A stretch of 64,000 nucleotides of DNA, taken from the NCBI GenBank assembly GCA_024235615.1, contig JACKMB010000006.1:124001-188000 (forward strand), read 5' to 3'. This document shows, one piece after another, positions 9,322-18,626 of this stretch. The notes beneath the pieces are model-generated. The model saw only the letters and a program-made list of their open reading frames with translations, was not told the origin of the DNA and did not search any database. Positions within the stretch are counted from its first letter, which is position 1, and the number at the start of each line of letters is the position of its first letter. Source of the DNA: Thauera sp. (GTDB lineage Bacteria; Pseudomonadota; Gammaproteobacteria; Burkholderiales; Rhodocyclaceae). The position numbers and the translations under genes are program-made.

Positions 9322-10278
9322 TCAGCGTCGCGCGTGGCGGCGGAAGGGGTAGTAGTGGGCGCGCGGCGCGGCCTGGCCGAGCCAGGCCGGGGCCACGGTC
9401 TCGAGCGCGGTCGGGATCATGCCGAAGGGCTGCGGGCTGCCGGTGGCGACGTTGTCGACCTTCATCGAGCGCACGTTGTCGCGGCTCATCAGCGGCTGGG
9501 GCGCGAGCTCCATCATGCGCGCCTGCATCATCGCGAGCCTCTCGGAGAGGGGGTAGATCGGGCGCGGCTTGCCGACCAGCGCGGAGACGTACTCGACGAG
9601 CTGGCGCAGCGTGTAGACCGTGGGGCCGGCGAGCTGGAAGGTCTGCCCGGCGGCGTCGTCGCGGATCAGGCTCTGCCACACCGCCTCGGCGACGTCCTCG
9701 ACATACACCGGCTGGAAGCGCGTGCCGGCGCCGGCCAGCGGCAGCACCGGGAACATGCGCGCGAGGTCGGCGAAGAGGTTGAGGAAGCTGTCTCCGCGGC
9801 CGAACACCACCGAGGGCTGCAGGATGGTCCAGCCGATCTCGGGCGAGCCGGTGCGTATCGCGGTCTCTCCGGCCGCTTTCGAGCGCTGGTATTCGGAGGG
9901 GCCGTCGGAGTAGGCGCCGAGCGCGCTGATATGCACCAGGCGCGGCACGCTCGCCTTGCGACAGGCGGCGACGATCTTCTGCGGCAGCTCGACGTGGGCG
10001 CGCGCGAAGTCGGGGCCGAAGGGCTTGCCGGGGCGCGAGTGCAGGACGCCGACGGTGTTCACCACCGCGTCGGCGCCCTCGAACAGGCGTGCGAGCAGGG
10101 CGACATCGTGCACGTTGCCCTCCACCACCTCGACGTTGGGCAGCAGCAGCACGTGGCCGGCGCGGCTGCGGCGGCGGGTGGGAATGAGGACCTTGACGCC
10201 TTCCTTGCAGAGGCGATTGGCGATGGCGCTGCCGATAAAGCCGGAGCCGCCGACGATGACGACACGTTTCGGGTTCAT
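9322..10278 (-). CDS. NDUFA9-like atypical SDR (NAD(P)-binding epimerase family)
   Basis: The 318-residue protein opens with MNPKRVVIVGGSGFIGSAIANRL, an extended/atypical SDR nucleotide-binding GGSGFIG motif. The middle carries HISALGAYSDGPSEYQRSKAAGE, with the Tyr/Lys pair, and ILQPSVVFGRGD and GAGTRFQPVYVEDVAEAV match the complex I NDUFA9-like (SDR_a5) group. In mitochondria this protein is a complex I accessory subunit; bacterial members often sit near nuo or lipid genes, and their function is not settled. The frame stays open far upstream of ATG 10278, but that region is the reverse of the transglycosylase coding sequence. Confidence 0.87.
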   Translation of the reverse strand: MNPKRVVIVGGSGFIGSAIANRLCKEGVKVLIPTRRRSRAGHVLLLPNVEVVEGNVHDVALLARLFEGADAVVNTVGVLHSRPGKPFGPDFARAHVELPQKIVAACRKASVPRLVHISALGAYSDGPSEYQRSKAAGETAIRTGSPEIGWTILQPSVVFGRGDSFLNLFADLARMFPVLPLAGAGTRFQPVYVEDVAEAVWQSLIRDDAAGQTFQLAGPTVYTLRQLVEYVSALVGKPRPIYPLSERLAMMQARMMELAPQPLMSRDNVRSMKVDNVATGSPQPFGMIPTALETVAPAWLGQAAPRAHYYPFRRHARR

Positions 10279-10334
10279 GTTTCGACTGGACCGTGCTGTT
10301 GCTGTGGTTGGAATGGGATGCCGCACCCGGAAGC

Positions 10335-12278
10335 TTACTCGCTGGCCGCCCCGGGCGCGATCGTGCCGAGCCGCGCCTTGAGCGATTGCGGCCGCTTTTC
10401 GAGCATCGCCGAGTAGATCACCGCGTTGGCGAGCACCTTCTTGACGTAGTCGCGGGTCTCGTCGAAAGGGATCGTCTCGGTGTAGATCGCGCCCTCGAGC
10501 GGCGCCGCGTCGCGCCAGCGCCGCGCGCGCCCGGGGCCGGCGTTGTAGCCGGCGCTGGCGAGCACGGGGTGGGCGTCGAGCCCCTCCATGATCAGGCGCA
10601 TGTAGCTGGTGCCGAGCAGCACGTTGGTCTCGGGGTCGGTGAGCAGGCGCTGGCTGTAGCCGGCGAGGCCGATGCGGTCGGCCACCCACTTGCCGGTGGC
10701 GGGCATGACCTGCATGAGGCCCTGGGCGCCGACGCTGGAGCGCGCCGGGACCACGAAGCGGCTTTCCTGGCGCATGAGGCCGTACACCCAGCCGAGGTCG
10801 AGCCCCTGTGCGCGCACCTGGGGTTCGACCAGGTCGCGGTAGGGCGTCAGGAAGCGCAGCTCGAAGTTGCTGCGCGGATTGGCCAGCTCGGCGGTGTTGA
10901 TCGCGCGATCGTAGAGCTCGTTGCGCAGCGCGAGGTGGGCGGCGGCGAGGCGGAACTGCTCGTCGCGCTCGCGCACGCCCCACACCCACTCGCGCAGCGC
11001 CTCGGCGCGCAGGTCGAGGCGGTAGAGCGCGAGCGCGCGCTGCAGCCCGGGGTCGCGCTCGGCCTCCTCGAGCTTGGCGCGTGGCAGCGGCGCGCTGGCG
11101 GGGGGCGGCGGGAAGGCCTCGCCGAGCTCCTCGCGCGCGAGCATGCCGTAGAAGTGCGGCTCGCCGGCGATGCGCACGTAGACCGATTCGGCGGCGTCAC
11201 GACGGCCGGCCGCGGCGTGGGCGCGGCCCAGCCAGTAGATCCAGTCGGGGGCTTCGCGCTCTTCGGCAGGCATGGCCTCGATCGCCGCGCGCACCGCTTG
11301 CCAGTCGCCGATGCGCAGCGCCGCCCGCACCCGCCAGGCGCGCTGCTGGGCGGTGGTCTCGATGTCGCCGGCGGCGGCGTAGAGCGCGCTCGCCTCGGGC
11401 AGGCGGTCGAGCGCGGCGTGCATGCCGAGCGCCAGGTGGGCGTAGTTGCGTTCGGGGGCGCCGAGGCGGTCCTGGATGCGCAGCAGGCGCAGGCGTGCGG
11501 CGGCGACGTCCTCGCGCGCGAGGCGCACGAGCGCGGCGAGCGCGAGCTCGCGGCCGGCGCGCGTCACCGCGAAGTTGGGCGGCAGGCGGTCGAGCCAGGG
11601 TGCAGGCGAGCGGATCGCCTGCCCGAGGTCGGTGGCGGCGGGCGCGCTGGCTGCGGGCAGCAGGGCGAGGCTGGCGAGCGCGGCCTCGGGCTTGCGGGTA
11701 TCGATCTGGCGACGGATCCGCCACCACACGCGCTCCTCGTCCACCGCGCCGGCATCGACCGCCGCACGCAGCGGCGTGTCGCAGGCCGCGTCGGCGTCGG
11801 CAAGCGTGTCCCACTCGCGCGCGAGCTCGGCGAGGACGCTGCGATCACCGCTCAGCACGCGCGCGCTCCAGGCGTTGCAGCGCAGCTCGGCGTCGGGGTT
11901 GCGCAGGTCGGCGTATGCGTCGAGGAAGCCGCGCCAGTCGCCGTCCCTTGCCAGGCGGCGCAGCCACTCGGCGCGCAGGCGTTCGCCGAGGTTGGAGCCC
12001 GCTTCCTCGGCGAGGAAGGCCTGCACGGCCGCGACCGGCACGGGTTCGTCGGCGCGTGCGAGGCGGTTGATCAGCAGCCAGTAGCGCGGATAAGCGTCGA
12101 GGGGGTGGGCTTCGCGCACGGCGGCGAGGCGTTCCAGCGTGGCGCGGTCGCCCTTGCGCAGGGCCTCGCGAGCGGCGACGATACGTTCGTCGCCCGACTC
12201 GTCGCCGACCTGCGCGAACGCGCTGGCGGGGGCGAGTAACGTCGCGGCGGTGAGTGCCGCAACCAATGCCTTCTTCAT
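10335..12278 (-). CDS. slt: Soluble lytic murein transglycosylase (Slt70-like)
   Basis: The 647-residue protein starts MKKALVAALTAATLLAPASAFA, a clear Sec signal peptide. Residues about 25-470 are rich in helical repeats, as in the U-shaped superhelix of Slt70, and the C-terminal lysozyme-like domain begins around 485. The catalytic glutamate is E505 in RQESRF, followed by SSVGAQGLMQVMPATG and SAGYNAGPGRARRW, which form the family 1A active-site cleft. It cleaves peptidoglycan to give anhydromuropeptides in the periplasm. An in-frame start 11 codons upstream would weaken the signal peptide, so ATG 12278 is preferred. It is divergent from the 5-FCL gene. Confidence 0.93.
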   Translation of the reverse strand: MKKALVAALTAATLLAPASAFAQVGDESGDERIVAAREALRKGDRATLERLAAVREAHPLDAYPRYWLLINRLARADEPVPVAAVQAFLAEEAGSNLGERLRAEWLRRLARDGDWRGFLDAYADLRNPDAELRCNAWSARVLSGDRSVLAELAREWDTLADADAACDTPLRAAVDAGAVDEERVWWRIRRQIDTRKPEAALASLALLPAASAPAATDLGQAIRSPAPWLDRLPPNFAVTRAGRELALAALVRLAREDVAAARLRLLRIQDRLGAPERNYAHLALGMHAALDRLPEASALYAAAGDIETTAQQRAWRVRAALRIGDWQAVRAAIEAMPAEEREAPDWIYWLGRAHAAAGRRDAAESVYVRIAGEPHFYGMLAREELGEAFPPPPASAPLPRAKLEEAERDPGLQRALALYRLDLRAEALREWVWGVRERDEQFRLAAAHLALRNELYDRAINTAELANPRSNFELRFLTPYRDLVEPQVRAQGLDLGWVYGLMRQESRFVVPARSSVGAQGLMQVMPATGKWVADRIGLAGYSQRLLTDPETNVLLGTSYMRLIMEGLDAHPVLASAGYNAGPGRARRWRDAAPLEGAIYTETIPFDETRDYVKKVLANAVIYSAMLEKRPQSLKARLGTIAPGAASE

Positions 12279-12323
12279 GCCAGATGATGCCTCCGTGTGA
12301 CTGGCAACCATACCATATCAAAG

Positions 12324-12914
12324 ATGACTTCCGCCCCCTTGCCCCATGAACCCGGCGCGCGTCGCAAGCGCATGCGCGAGCATGCGCTGGAACTGCGCGA
12401 GCGCCTGCCCGCCGAGCGCCGTGAGCGCCTCTCCGCCGCGATCGGCGGGCATCTCGACACGCTGGTCGGACGGCTGCGGCCGAGCCGGCTCGCCTTCTGC
12501 TGGCCCTACCGCGCCGAGCCCGACCTACGCCCCTGGGTGCAGGCCTGGCTCGCGGCTGCGCCCGGGCGGGTGGCGGCCTTGCCGGTGGTGCTCGAGCGCC
12601 ATGCGCCGATGGTGTTCCGCGCGTGGACGCCAGGCGTGCCGATGCCGCTCGACCGCCATGGCATCCCGCACCCCGCGGACGGCGAGGCGGTCGAACCGGA
12701 GCTGGTGCTGATCCCGCTCAATGCCTTCGACGATCGCGGCTACCGCCTCGGTTACGGCGGGGGCTACTTCGACCGCACCCTGGCGGTGATGCGCACCGTG
12801 GCGGTGGGCGTGGGCTTCGAGATCGGGCGCGTGCCCGACACGCTGCCGCAGCAGTTCGATCGCCCGATGGACTGGCTGGTGACCGAGGCGGGGGTGGCGA
12901 AGCCGCGCGCGTGA
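12324..12914 (+). CDS. 5-formyltetrahydrofolate cyclo-ligase
   Basis: The roughly 196-residue enzyme contains RKRMREHALELRERL near the N-terminus, an ATP-binding arginine/lysine region, and the diagnostic GYRLGYGGGYFDRTL motif near residues 139-153, which binds ATP phosphates. It converts 5-formyl-THF to 5,10-methenyl-THF in folate recycling. The frame also allows a GTG start at 12297, only 18 bp from the divergent slt start; ATG 12324 is favoured because homology begins about here, but neither start has a good ribosome-binding site. In E. coli the gene follows 6S RNA and zapA; that context is absent. Confidence 0.92.
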   Translation: MTSAPLPHEPGARRKRMREHALELRERLPAERRERLSAAIGGHLDTLVGRLRPSRLAFCWPYRAEPDLRPWVQAWLAAAPGRVAALPVVLERHAPMVFRAWTPGVPMPLDRHGIPHPADGEAVEPELVLIPLNAFDDRGYRLGYGGGYFDRTLAVMRTVAVGVGFEIGRVPDTLPQQFDRPMDWLVTEAGVAKPRA

Positions 12915-12927
12915 GCGCCGACTCCAG

Positions 12928-12966
12928 CCTGTCCGTGGCAGCGCGCGAGCTCAGCTGCCGGACAGG
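12928..12966. terminator. Hairpin between convergent 5-FCL and ilvA genes
   Basis: CCTGTCCG..GGCAGC at 12928-12942 pairs with GCTGCCGGACAGG at 12954-12966, giving a 13-bp stem with a two-base bulge. It starts just after the 5-FCL stop and covers the last codons of ilvA on the other strand. There is no T-run on either side, so termination is plausible but not proven. Confidence 0.4.
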
Positions 12967-14474
12967 AACATGCGGTAGGCGGGGTTGTCCGTCTCGGCCA
13001 CGTAGTCGTAGCCGACGCGCTGCAGGAAGGCGTCGAAGGCCTCCTTGTCCGCCGGCGGGACCTGCATGCCGACCAGTACGCGGCCGAAGTCGGAGCCGTG
13101 GTTGCGGTAGTGGAACAGCGAGATGTTCCAGTCCGAGCGCAGGTTGGAGAGGAAATTCATCAGTGCGCCCGGGCGCTCGGGGAAGACGAAGCGGTACACC
13201 ACCTCGTTCTCGGCCTGCGGTGCGCGCCCGCCCACCATGTAGCGCACGTGCGACTTGGCCATCTCGTCGTCGGTGAGGTCGAGCGCGGGCAGCTCGTGGC
13301 GCTCCAGCATCTCGACCAGGCGGCCGGCCTCGTTGCGGTTGTGCACGGTGACGCCGACGAAGATGTGGGCGCGCTCGGCGTCGGCGTAGCGGTAGTTGAA
13401 CTCGGTGATGTTGCGGTTGCCGAGCACGCTGATGAACTTGCGGAAGGAGCCCGGCTTCTCGGGGATGGTCACCGCGAGCACGGCCTCGCGCTGCTCGCCG
13501 AGCTCGGCGCGCTCGGCGACGAAGCGCAGGCGGTCGAAGTTCATGTTGGCGCCCGAGGCCACCGCCACCAGGCTCTTGTCGCGCAGCTTGTTGCGGCGGG
13601 CGTATTCCTTGGCGCCGGCGACCGCGAGCGCGCCGGCGGGCTCGAGGATGGAGCGGGTGTCCTCGAAGACATCCTTGATCGCCGCACAGATGGCGTCGTT
13701 GTCGACCACGATCATCTCGTCGACATACTGCTGGCACAGGCGGAAGGTCTCGGCGCCGACCTCCTTGACCGCGGCGCCATCGGCGAAGATGCCGACCTGT
13801 TCGAGCGCGACGCGCCTGCCCGCGGCGAGCGAGCGCGTCATCGCGTCGGCGTCGACCGCCTCGACGCCGATGATCTTCGTCTCGGGACGCAGGCGCTTGA
13901 TGTAGGCCGCGACCCCGGCGATCAGCCCGCCGCCGCCGACGCAGCAGAACACCGCGTGGATCGGCTTCGGGTGCGCGCGAAGGATCTCCATACCGACCGT
14001 GCCCTGGCCGGCGATCACGTCGGGGTCGTCGAAGGGGTGGACGAAGGTGAGCTTTTCCGCCTTCTCGAGCTCGAGCGCGTGGGCGTAGGCGTCGGAATAG
14101 GACTCGCCGGCGAGCACCACCTCGCCGCCGCGTGCCTTGACCGCGTCGATCTTGATCTGCGGCGTGGTGCTCGGCATCACGATCACCGCGCGCACGCCCA
14201 ACCTGGCTGCCGACAGCGCCACGCCCTGCGCGTGGTTGCCCGCCGAGGCGCAGATCACGCCGCGCTTCAGGGCCTGCGGCGACAGGTTCGCCATCTTGTT
14301 GTAGGCGCCGCGGATCTTGAAGCTGAACACCGGCTGCATGTCCTCGCGCTTGAAGTAGATCCGGTTGTGCACGCGCGCCGAAAGGTTGGCGGCGAGGTCG
14401 AGCGGGGTCTCGACGGCGACGTCGTACACCTGCGCGTTGAGGATGCGTTCCAGGTAATCGGGTGTGGAGCTCAT
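12951..14474 (-). CDS. ilvA: Biosynthetic threonine ammonia-lyase
   Basis: The 507-residue protein has the length of the full biosynthetic threonine deaminase. The PLP lysine lies in FSFKIRGAYNKM at about residues 50-61, SAGNHAQGVALSA contacts the cofactor phosphate, and the glycine-rich CVGGGGLIAG loop follows near 175-185. Two ACT-like regulatory modules occupy about residues 325-400 and 415-505, as expected for an enzyme inhibited by isoleucine and activated by valine. It makes 2-oxobutyrate for isoleucine synthesis. It is on the same strand as the hprK block, 72 bp behind, and is probably expressed independently. Confidence 0.95.
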   Translation of the reverse strand: MSSTPDYLERILNAQVYDVAVETPLDLAANLSARVHNRIYFKREDMQPVFSFKIRGAYNKMANLSPQALKRGVICASAGNHAQGVALSAARLGVRAVIVMPSTTPQIKIDAVKARGGEVVLAGESYSDAYAHALELEKAEKLTFVHPFDDPDVIAGQGTVGMEILRAHPKPIHAVFCCVGGGGLIAGVAAYIKRLRPETKIIGVEAVDADAMTRSLAAGRRVALEQVGIFADGAAVKEVGAETFRLCQQYVDEMIVVDNDAICAAIKDVFEDTRSILEPAGALAVAGAKEYARRNKLRDKSLVAVASGANMNFDRLRFVAERAELGEQREAVLAVTIPEKPGSFRKFISVLGNRNITEFNYRYADAERAHIFVGVTVHNRNEAGRLVEMLERHELPALDLTDDEMAKSHVRYMVGGRAPQAENEVVYRFVFPERPGALMNFLSNLRSDWNISLFHYRNHGSDFGRVLVGMQVPPADKEAFDAFLQRVGYDYVAETDNPAYRMFLSGS

Positions 14475-14546
14475 GGCCGGCCAGTGGGCTGCTGCAAAGC
14501 GATCGAGCGTAACAGCCGGCGGCGGCGCGCCGCAAGTGCGCGCGCT

Positions 14547-15494
14547 TCAGTCCGCGCGCTGGGCGCCTTCGGCATGCAGGGCGCGCGCCTGGCGGTCGAT
14601 GAACTCCTGGGTGGAGTCGATGCCGCGCAGCTTGAGGATCTTCGAGCGCACCGCGGCCTCGAGCAGCACCGCGAGGTTGCGTCCCGCCGCCACCGGTAGC
14701 ACCACGCGCGCGATCTTGACGCCGAGGATGTCCTGCGTCTCCTGCTGCAGCGGCAGTCGGCAGGGGTCGTCGGGGCCTGGCTGGCGGCGGTCGAGGTGGC
14801 AGATCAGGCGCAGGCGCATCTTCCGCCGGCACGCGGTCTCGCCGAAGATGGTGCGGATGTTGATCAGGCCGAGGCCGCGCACCTCGATGAAATCCTGCAG
14901 CATCTCGGGGCAGCGGCCTTCGAGCACCGTGGGTGCGATGCGCGACAGCTCGACCACGTCGTCGGCGACCAGGCCGTGGCCGCGTGAGATCAGCTCGAGG
15001 CCGAGCTCGGACTTGCCGGCGCCCGAGTCGCCGGTGATCATCACCCCAAGGCCGAGCACGTCCATGAATACGCCGTGCAGCGAGACCTTCTCGGCGAGCT
15101 CGCGCGACAGGTAGAGGCGGAGCTGGTCGATCACGCTCGCCGAGGGGTGGCGCGCCGTGAACAGGGCGACGTCGTGGGCCTCGCAGATGCCGTGGAGGAT
15201 GTTGGGGACCTCGCAGCCGTCGGCGACGATGATCGCGGGCGGGCGCGCGGAGAGGATCTCGTTGAGGTGGTGGGCGACCTTCTCGTTCGCCTGGCGCTGC
15301 GCCCACGCGAGCTCTGCGGCGCCGAGCACCTGCAGCCGGGTGGGGTGGATCAGGTTGAGGTGGCCGACGAGGTCCGCCGGCCAGATGCGCTCTTCGGCGA
15401 CCGACAGGCGGGCACCGATCGGTCCGCTGACGTGGACGAGGCTCAGGCTCTCGCGATGCGCCTCATACAGCCGGGTCAGGCTGGTTTGCCGCAT
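14547..15494 (-). CDS. hprK: HPr kinase/phosphorylase
   Basis: The 315-residue protein has the N-terminal HprK domain and a C-terminal P-loop kinase domain with GDSGAGKS at 155-162, followed by the HprK signature around GRCPEMLQDFIEVRGLGLINIRTIFG. It phosphorylates and dephosphorylates a serine of HPr-type proteins. In betaproteobacteria it belongs to an incomplete, regulatory PTS together with PtsN. The start overlaps ptsN by 32 bp, so the pair is probably translationally coupled. RapZ, which often follows hprK in related genomes, is not downstream here; ilvA is. Confidence 0.95.
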   Translation of the reverse strand: MRQTSLTRLYEAHRESLSLVHVSGPIGARLSVAEERIWPADLVGHLNLIHPTRLQVLGAAELAWAQRQANEKVAHHLNEILSARPPAIIVADGCEVPNILHGICEAHDVALFTARHPSASVIDQLRLYLSRELAEKVSLHGVFMDVLGLGVMITGDSGAGKSELGLELISRGHGLVADDVVELSRIAPTVLEGRCPEMLQDFIEVRGLGLINIRTIFGETACRRKMRLRLICHLDRRQPGPDDPCRLPLQQETQDILGVKIARVVLPVAAGRNLAVLLEAAVRSKILKLRGIDSTQEFIDRQARALHAEGAQRAD

Positions 15495-15948
15495 CGGCGC
15501 CCCAATTCACGAACAGGCTGTGGATCTGCGCGGCATCGGCCGCGCCGTGCAGGGTCTCGCGGAACTCGCGGTCGCTGAACATCTGGGCGAGCTCGGAGAG
15601 CAGCTGCAGGTGGGTTTCGTTGGCCTGCTCGGGTACCAGCAGCACGAACAGCATGTCGACCGGACGCCCGTCGGGCGCGTCGAACTGCACCGGGGTGGCC
15701 AGGCGCAGGAAGGCGCCGGCGGCGTCCTTGAGCCCCTTGATGCGGCCGTGCGGGATTGCAATGCCCTGACCGAGCCCGGTCGAGCCGAGGCGTTCGCGGG
15801 TGAACAGGCTGTCGAACACGGTGCTGCGGGCGATGCCCTGGTTGTTCTCGAAGAGCAGGCCGGCCTGCTCGAAGACGCGCTTCTTGCTGCTCGCGTCGAG
15901 ATCGACCACCACGTTGGAAAGCGGCAGGAGTTGGGATATCAGGCTCAT
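15463..15948 (-). CDS. ptsN: PTS IIA-like nitrogen regulatory protein PtsN (EIIA-Ntr)
   Basis: The 161-residue protein is a single PTS EIIA type 2 domain, with the phosphorylatable His67 in GIAIPHGRIKGL and a VDMLFVLLVPEQ strand. EIIA-Ntr takes phosphate from the PEP:NPr relay and modulates potassium transport, PHA metabolism and sigma-54-linked functions in proteobacteria; which of these apply here is unknown. It sits between hpf and hprK in the classic rpoN cluster, but a perfect TATAAT in the 136-bp gap after hpf suggests its own promoter as well. Confidence 0.95.
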   Translation of the reverse strand: MSLISQLLPLSNVVVDLDASSKKRVFEQAGLLFENNQGIARSTVFDSLFTRERLGSTGLGQGIAIPHGRIKGLKDAAGAFLRLATPVQFDAPDGRPVDMLFVLLVPEQANETHLQLLSELAQMFSDREFRETLHGAADAAQIHSLFVNWGADAANQPDPAV

Positions 15949-16044
15949 TCGCAGGTGGGCTCGCGCACTCTTCCGTCAGCGGCCGCCAAGGGGGCGGGAA
16001 TCCGGTCCGGGGCGTGTGCGGCCGCGCTTCGTGAAAACGCGCGC

Positions 16045-16050
16045 ATTATA
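16045..16050 (-). promoter_or_regulatory. -10 element upstream of ptsN
   Basis: On the minus strand TATAAT occurs exactly at 16050-16045, in the 136-bp non-coding gap between hpf and ptsN, about 97 bp before the ptsN start. A TTGAAG at 16076-16071 is 20 bp away, longer than ideal, so the -35 element is uncertain. It suggests that ptsN-hprK can be transcribed separately from rpoN-hpf. Confidence 0.45.
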
Positions 16051-16084
16051 ACCACACCCCGGACGGGGAGCTTCAAGCCGGTCT

Positions 16085-16408
16085 TCAGGCCTCCGGGACC
16101 TGGTGCTTGAGCGACTCGTGGTTATGCTCGGACTGCTTCTGCTTGTACTTCTGAACCTGACGGTCGAGCTTGTCGGTCATCGAGTCGATCGCCGCGTAGA
16201 GGTCGGCATCGTCGCTCTCGACGAAGAGGTCCTTGCCGCGCACGTGCAGCGTCACCTCGGCCTTCTGCTTGAGCTTCTCGACCGACAGGATGACGGTCAC
16301 GCTGGTGACGTTGTCGAAGTGACGGATGACGCGATCGAGCTTGGAGGTCACGTAGTCGCGAATGGCGGGGGTGACTTCGACGTGGCGCCCGGTGATGTTC
16401 AGATTCAT
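16085..16408 (-). CDS. hpf: Ribosome hibernation promoting factor (short HPF)
   Basis: The 107-residue protein begins MNLNITGRHVEVTPAIRDYV and has the single HPF/RaiA beta-alpha-beta domain, without the dimerising C-terminal extension of long HPF. ADLYAAIDSMTDKLDRQVQKYK is the basic helix that contacts 16S rRNA. It binds the ribosomal A/P sites and promotes 100S dimer formation in slow growth. It follows rpoN by 18 bp, the usual neighbour arrangement, so it is probably cotranscribed with it. Confidence 0.95.
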   Translation of the reverse strand: MNLNITGRHVEVTPAIRDYVTSKLDRVIRHFDNVTSVTVILSVEKLKQKAEVTLHVRGKDLFVESDDADLYAAIDSMTDKLDRQVQKYKQKQSEHNHESLKHQVPEA

Positions 16409-16426
16409 GGATGACTCCTGTTGTTG

Positions 16427-17881
16427 TCAGAGGGATTTGCGCAGGCTGACCGGCGGGATGTTGAGGGATTCTCGATACTTGGCGATCGTGCGCCGTGCGA
16501 CGACGATTCCCTGCTGGCCGAGGATTTCGGCGATCCTGGCGTCGGACAGTGGTTTCTTGCTGTCCTCCGCGTCCACCAGCTGGCGAATCAGCGCGCGAAT
16601 CGCCGTGGAGGAAGCCGCACCGCCGGTGTCGGTCGCGACATGGCTGCCGAAAAAGTACTTGAGCTCGAAGACTCCGCGCGGTGTCGCCATGTACTTCTGC
16701 GTGGTGACGCGCGACACGGTGGATTCGTGCAGCTCGAGCTGGTCTGCGATCTCCCTTAGGGTGAGTGGCCGCATCGCCACGTCCCCATGATCGAAGAACT
16801 GTCGTTGCTGGTCAACGATGGCCTGGGAGACGCGCAGGATGGTGTCGAAGCGCTGCTGGACGTTCTTGATCAGCCAGCGTGCCTCCTGCAGCTGACCGCC
16901 CAGGCCGCCGCCCTGTGCGCGGTTCTGCTGCAGCAGGCTGGCGTACAGGCGGTTGATGCGCAGGCGCGGCATCGCCTCCTGGTTGAGGCTCACGGTCCAT
17001 TGGCCGCGCAGCTTGCGCACGACGACGTCGGGCAGCACATAGCGCGTCTCGGTGGTGGAGTAGCGCGAGCCCGGATGGGGGTCGAGGCTGCAGATCAGCG
17101 CCTGGGCCTCGCGCAAGGCCTCGTCGTCGCAGCCGGTGAGCTTGCGGATGCGGGCGAAGTTGCGCTCGGCGAGCAACTCGAGGTGGTTGGTGACGATCTC
17201 GAGTGCGAGCGCGCGGATGGCGCTCTCCGGCAGCGCCTGCAACTGCAGGGCGAGGCACTCCTGCGGGCTGCGCGCGCCGATCCCGGCCGGCTCGAGGCTC
17301 TGCACCTGGCGCAAGGCGATGGCGAGGTCGTCGAGCTCGACCTCGGCGTCCTGCGGCAGCAGTTCGAGGAGATCTTCGAGCGGCTGGTGAAGGTAGCCGT
17401 CGTCGTCGAGCGCCTCGATCAGGAAGCGCACGAGCGCGCGGTCACGGTCGGAAAGGGGCGACAGCGCGACCTGCTGGCCGAGGTGCTCGCGCAGCGACAC
17501 CCCGGCCGCCTGGATGTCCTGGTAGTCGCCTTCGTCGTCGTCTTCGCTGCGGCTGGAGGCGCCCTGGCCCACGTTGGACCAGTCGATGCCCTCGTCCTCG
17601 CTGCTGCCTTCGCCGCCCTCGTGCGTGATCGATTCACCTGCCGGCTCGGCTGCGGGCTCCCGGGCCGCCTCGCGTTCGGGCGCATTGCCGGGCGGGGCTG
17701 CGGGGGTGTAATCGCCGCCACCGTCGCCGTCCTCGCGCTCGAGCATCGGGTTCTCGAGCAGGACGCGCTCGATCTCCTGGTTCAGCTCGATCGTAGACAG
17801 CTGCAGCAGCTTGATCGACTGCTGCAGCTGCGGCGTCAGCGTGAGGTGCTGGGAGAGCTTGAGTTGGAGGCTGGGTTTCAT
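16427..17881 (-). CDS. rpoN: RNA polymerase sigma-54 factor
   Basis: The 484-residue protein has all three sigma-54 regions: the Gln-rich activator-interacting region I starting MKPSLQLKLSQHLTLTPQLQ, an acidic region II (about 55-130), and the core- and DNA-binding region III ending in the RpoN box ARRTIAKYRESLNIP. It directs transcription from -24/-12 promoters with AAA+ activators and typically controls nitrogen assimilation, C4-dicarboxylate transport, motility and, in some betaproteobacteria, PEP-CTERM/exosortase genes. ATG 17881 is chosen because region I starts here; the frame is open 15 codons further. It follows lptB by 22 bp. Confidence 0.96.
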   Translation of the reverse strand: MKPSLQLKLSQHLTLTPQLQQSIKLLQLSTIELNQEIERVLLENPMLEREDGDGGGDYTPAAPPGNAPEREAAREPAAEPAGESITHEGGEGSSEDEGIDWSNVGQGASSRSEDDDEGDYQDIQAAGVSLREHLGQQVALSPLSDRDRALVRFLIEALDDDGYLHQPLEDLLELLPQDAEVELDDLAIALRQVQSLEPAGIGARSPQECLALQLQALPESAIRALALEIVTNHLELLAERNFARIRKLTGCDDEALREAQALICSLDPHPGSRYSTTETRYVLPDVVVRKLRGQWTVSLNQEAMPRLRINRLYASLLQQNRAQGGGLGGQLQEARWLIKNVQQRFDTILRVSQAIVDQQRQFFDHGDVAMRPLTLREIADQLELHESTVSRVTTQKYMATPRGVFELKYFFGSHVATDTGGAASSTAIRALIRQLVDAEDSKKPLSDARIAEILGQQGIVVARRTIAKYRESLNIPPVSLRKSL

Positions 17882-17903
17882 CGCATCGGGCCGGAGGGCG
17901 GGC

Positions 17904-18626
17904 TTACAAGCGGAAGTGCTCGCCAAGGTAGACCTGGCGCACCCGCTCGTTCTCGATGATCTCGGTCGGCTGCCCGCTCGCCAGCACCCGGCCCTCGCTG
18001 ATGATGTAGGCTCGGTCGCAGATGCCCAGGGTCTCGCGTACGTTGTGATCGGTGATCAGCACGCCGATGCCGCGCTCCTTGAGGAAGCGGATGATCTTCT
18101 GGATGTCGATCACCGCGATCGGGTCGACCCCGGCGAAGGGTTCGTCGAGCAGGATCAGGCGCGGGTCGGTGGCGAGCGCGCGCGCGATCTCGCAGCGTCG
18201 GCGCTCCCCGCCCGAGAGCGAGATCGCGGTGTTGTCGCGCAGGTGGTGGATGCCCAGCTCCATCAGCAGCTCTTCCAGCCGCTCCTCGACCTGGCGGCGA
18301 TCGAGCCCCTGCAGCTCGAGCACGGCGCGGATGTTCTCGGCCACGCTGAGCTTGCGGAACACGCTCATCTCCTGCGGCAGGTAGGACAGTCCGAGGCGGG
18401 CGCGGGCATGGATCGGGAGGTGGGTGAGGTCGGTGCCGTCGAGGGTGATCTGGCCGCCGTCGGCGCGCACCAGGCCGACGATCATGTAGAAGCAGGTGGT
18501 CTTGCCGGCACCGTTGGGGCCGAGCAGGCCGACGACCTCGCCCGAGCCGACCTCGAAGCCGACGTCGTGCACGACGGTGCGCGCCTTGTAGCGCTTTTGC
18601 AGGCCGGCGACCTTAAGCAGACTCAT
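17904..18626 (-). CDS. lptB: LPS export ABC transporter ATPase
   Basis: The 240-residue ATPase has Walker A GPNGAGKT at 36-43, the signature [15 protein letters not shown], Walker [14 protein letters not shown] and the switch histidine in [11 protein letters not shown]. The sequence pattern, including [14 protein letters not shown], identifies it as LptB, the motor that powers LptFG extraction of LPS from the inner membrane. lptC and lptA normally sit immediately upstream in this cluster, but here the upstream gene is recX, whose last 14 bp overlap the lptB start. The bridge components must therefore be encoded elsewhere. Confidence 0.95.
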   Translation of the reverse strand: MSLLKVAGLQKRYKARTVVHDVGFEVGSGEVVGLLGPNGAGKTTCFYMIVGLVRADGGQITLDGTDLTHLPIHARARLGLSYLPQEMSVFRKLSVAENIRAVLELQGLDRRQVEERLEELLMELGIHHLRDNTAISLSGGERRRCEIARALATDPRLILLDEPFAGVDPIAVIDIQKIIRFLKERGIGVLITDHNVRETLGICDRAYIISEGRVLASGQPTEIIENERVRQVYLGEHFRL

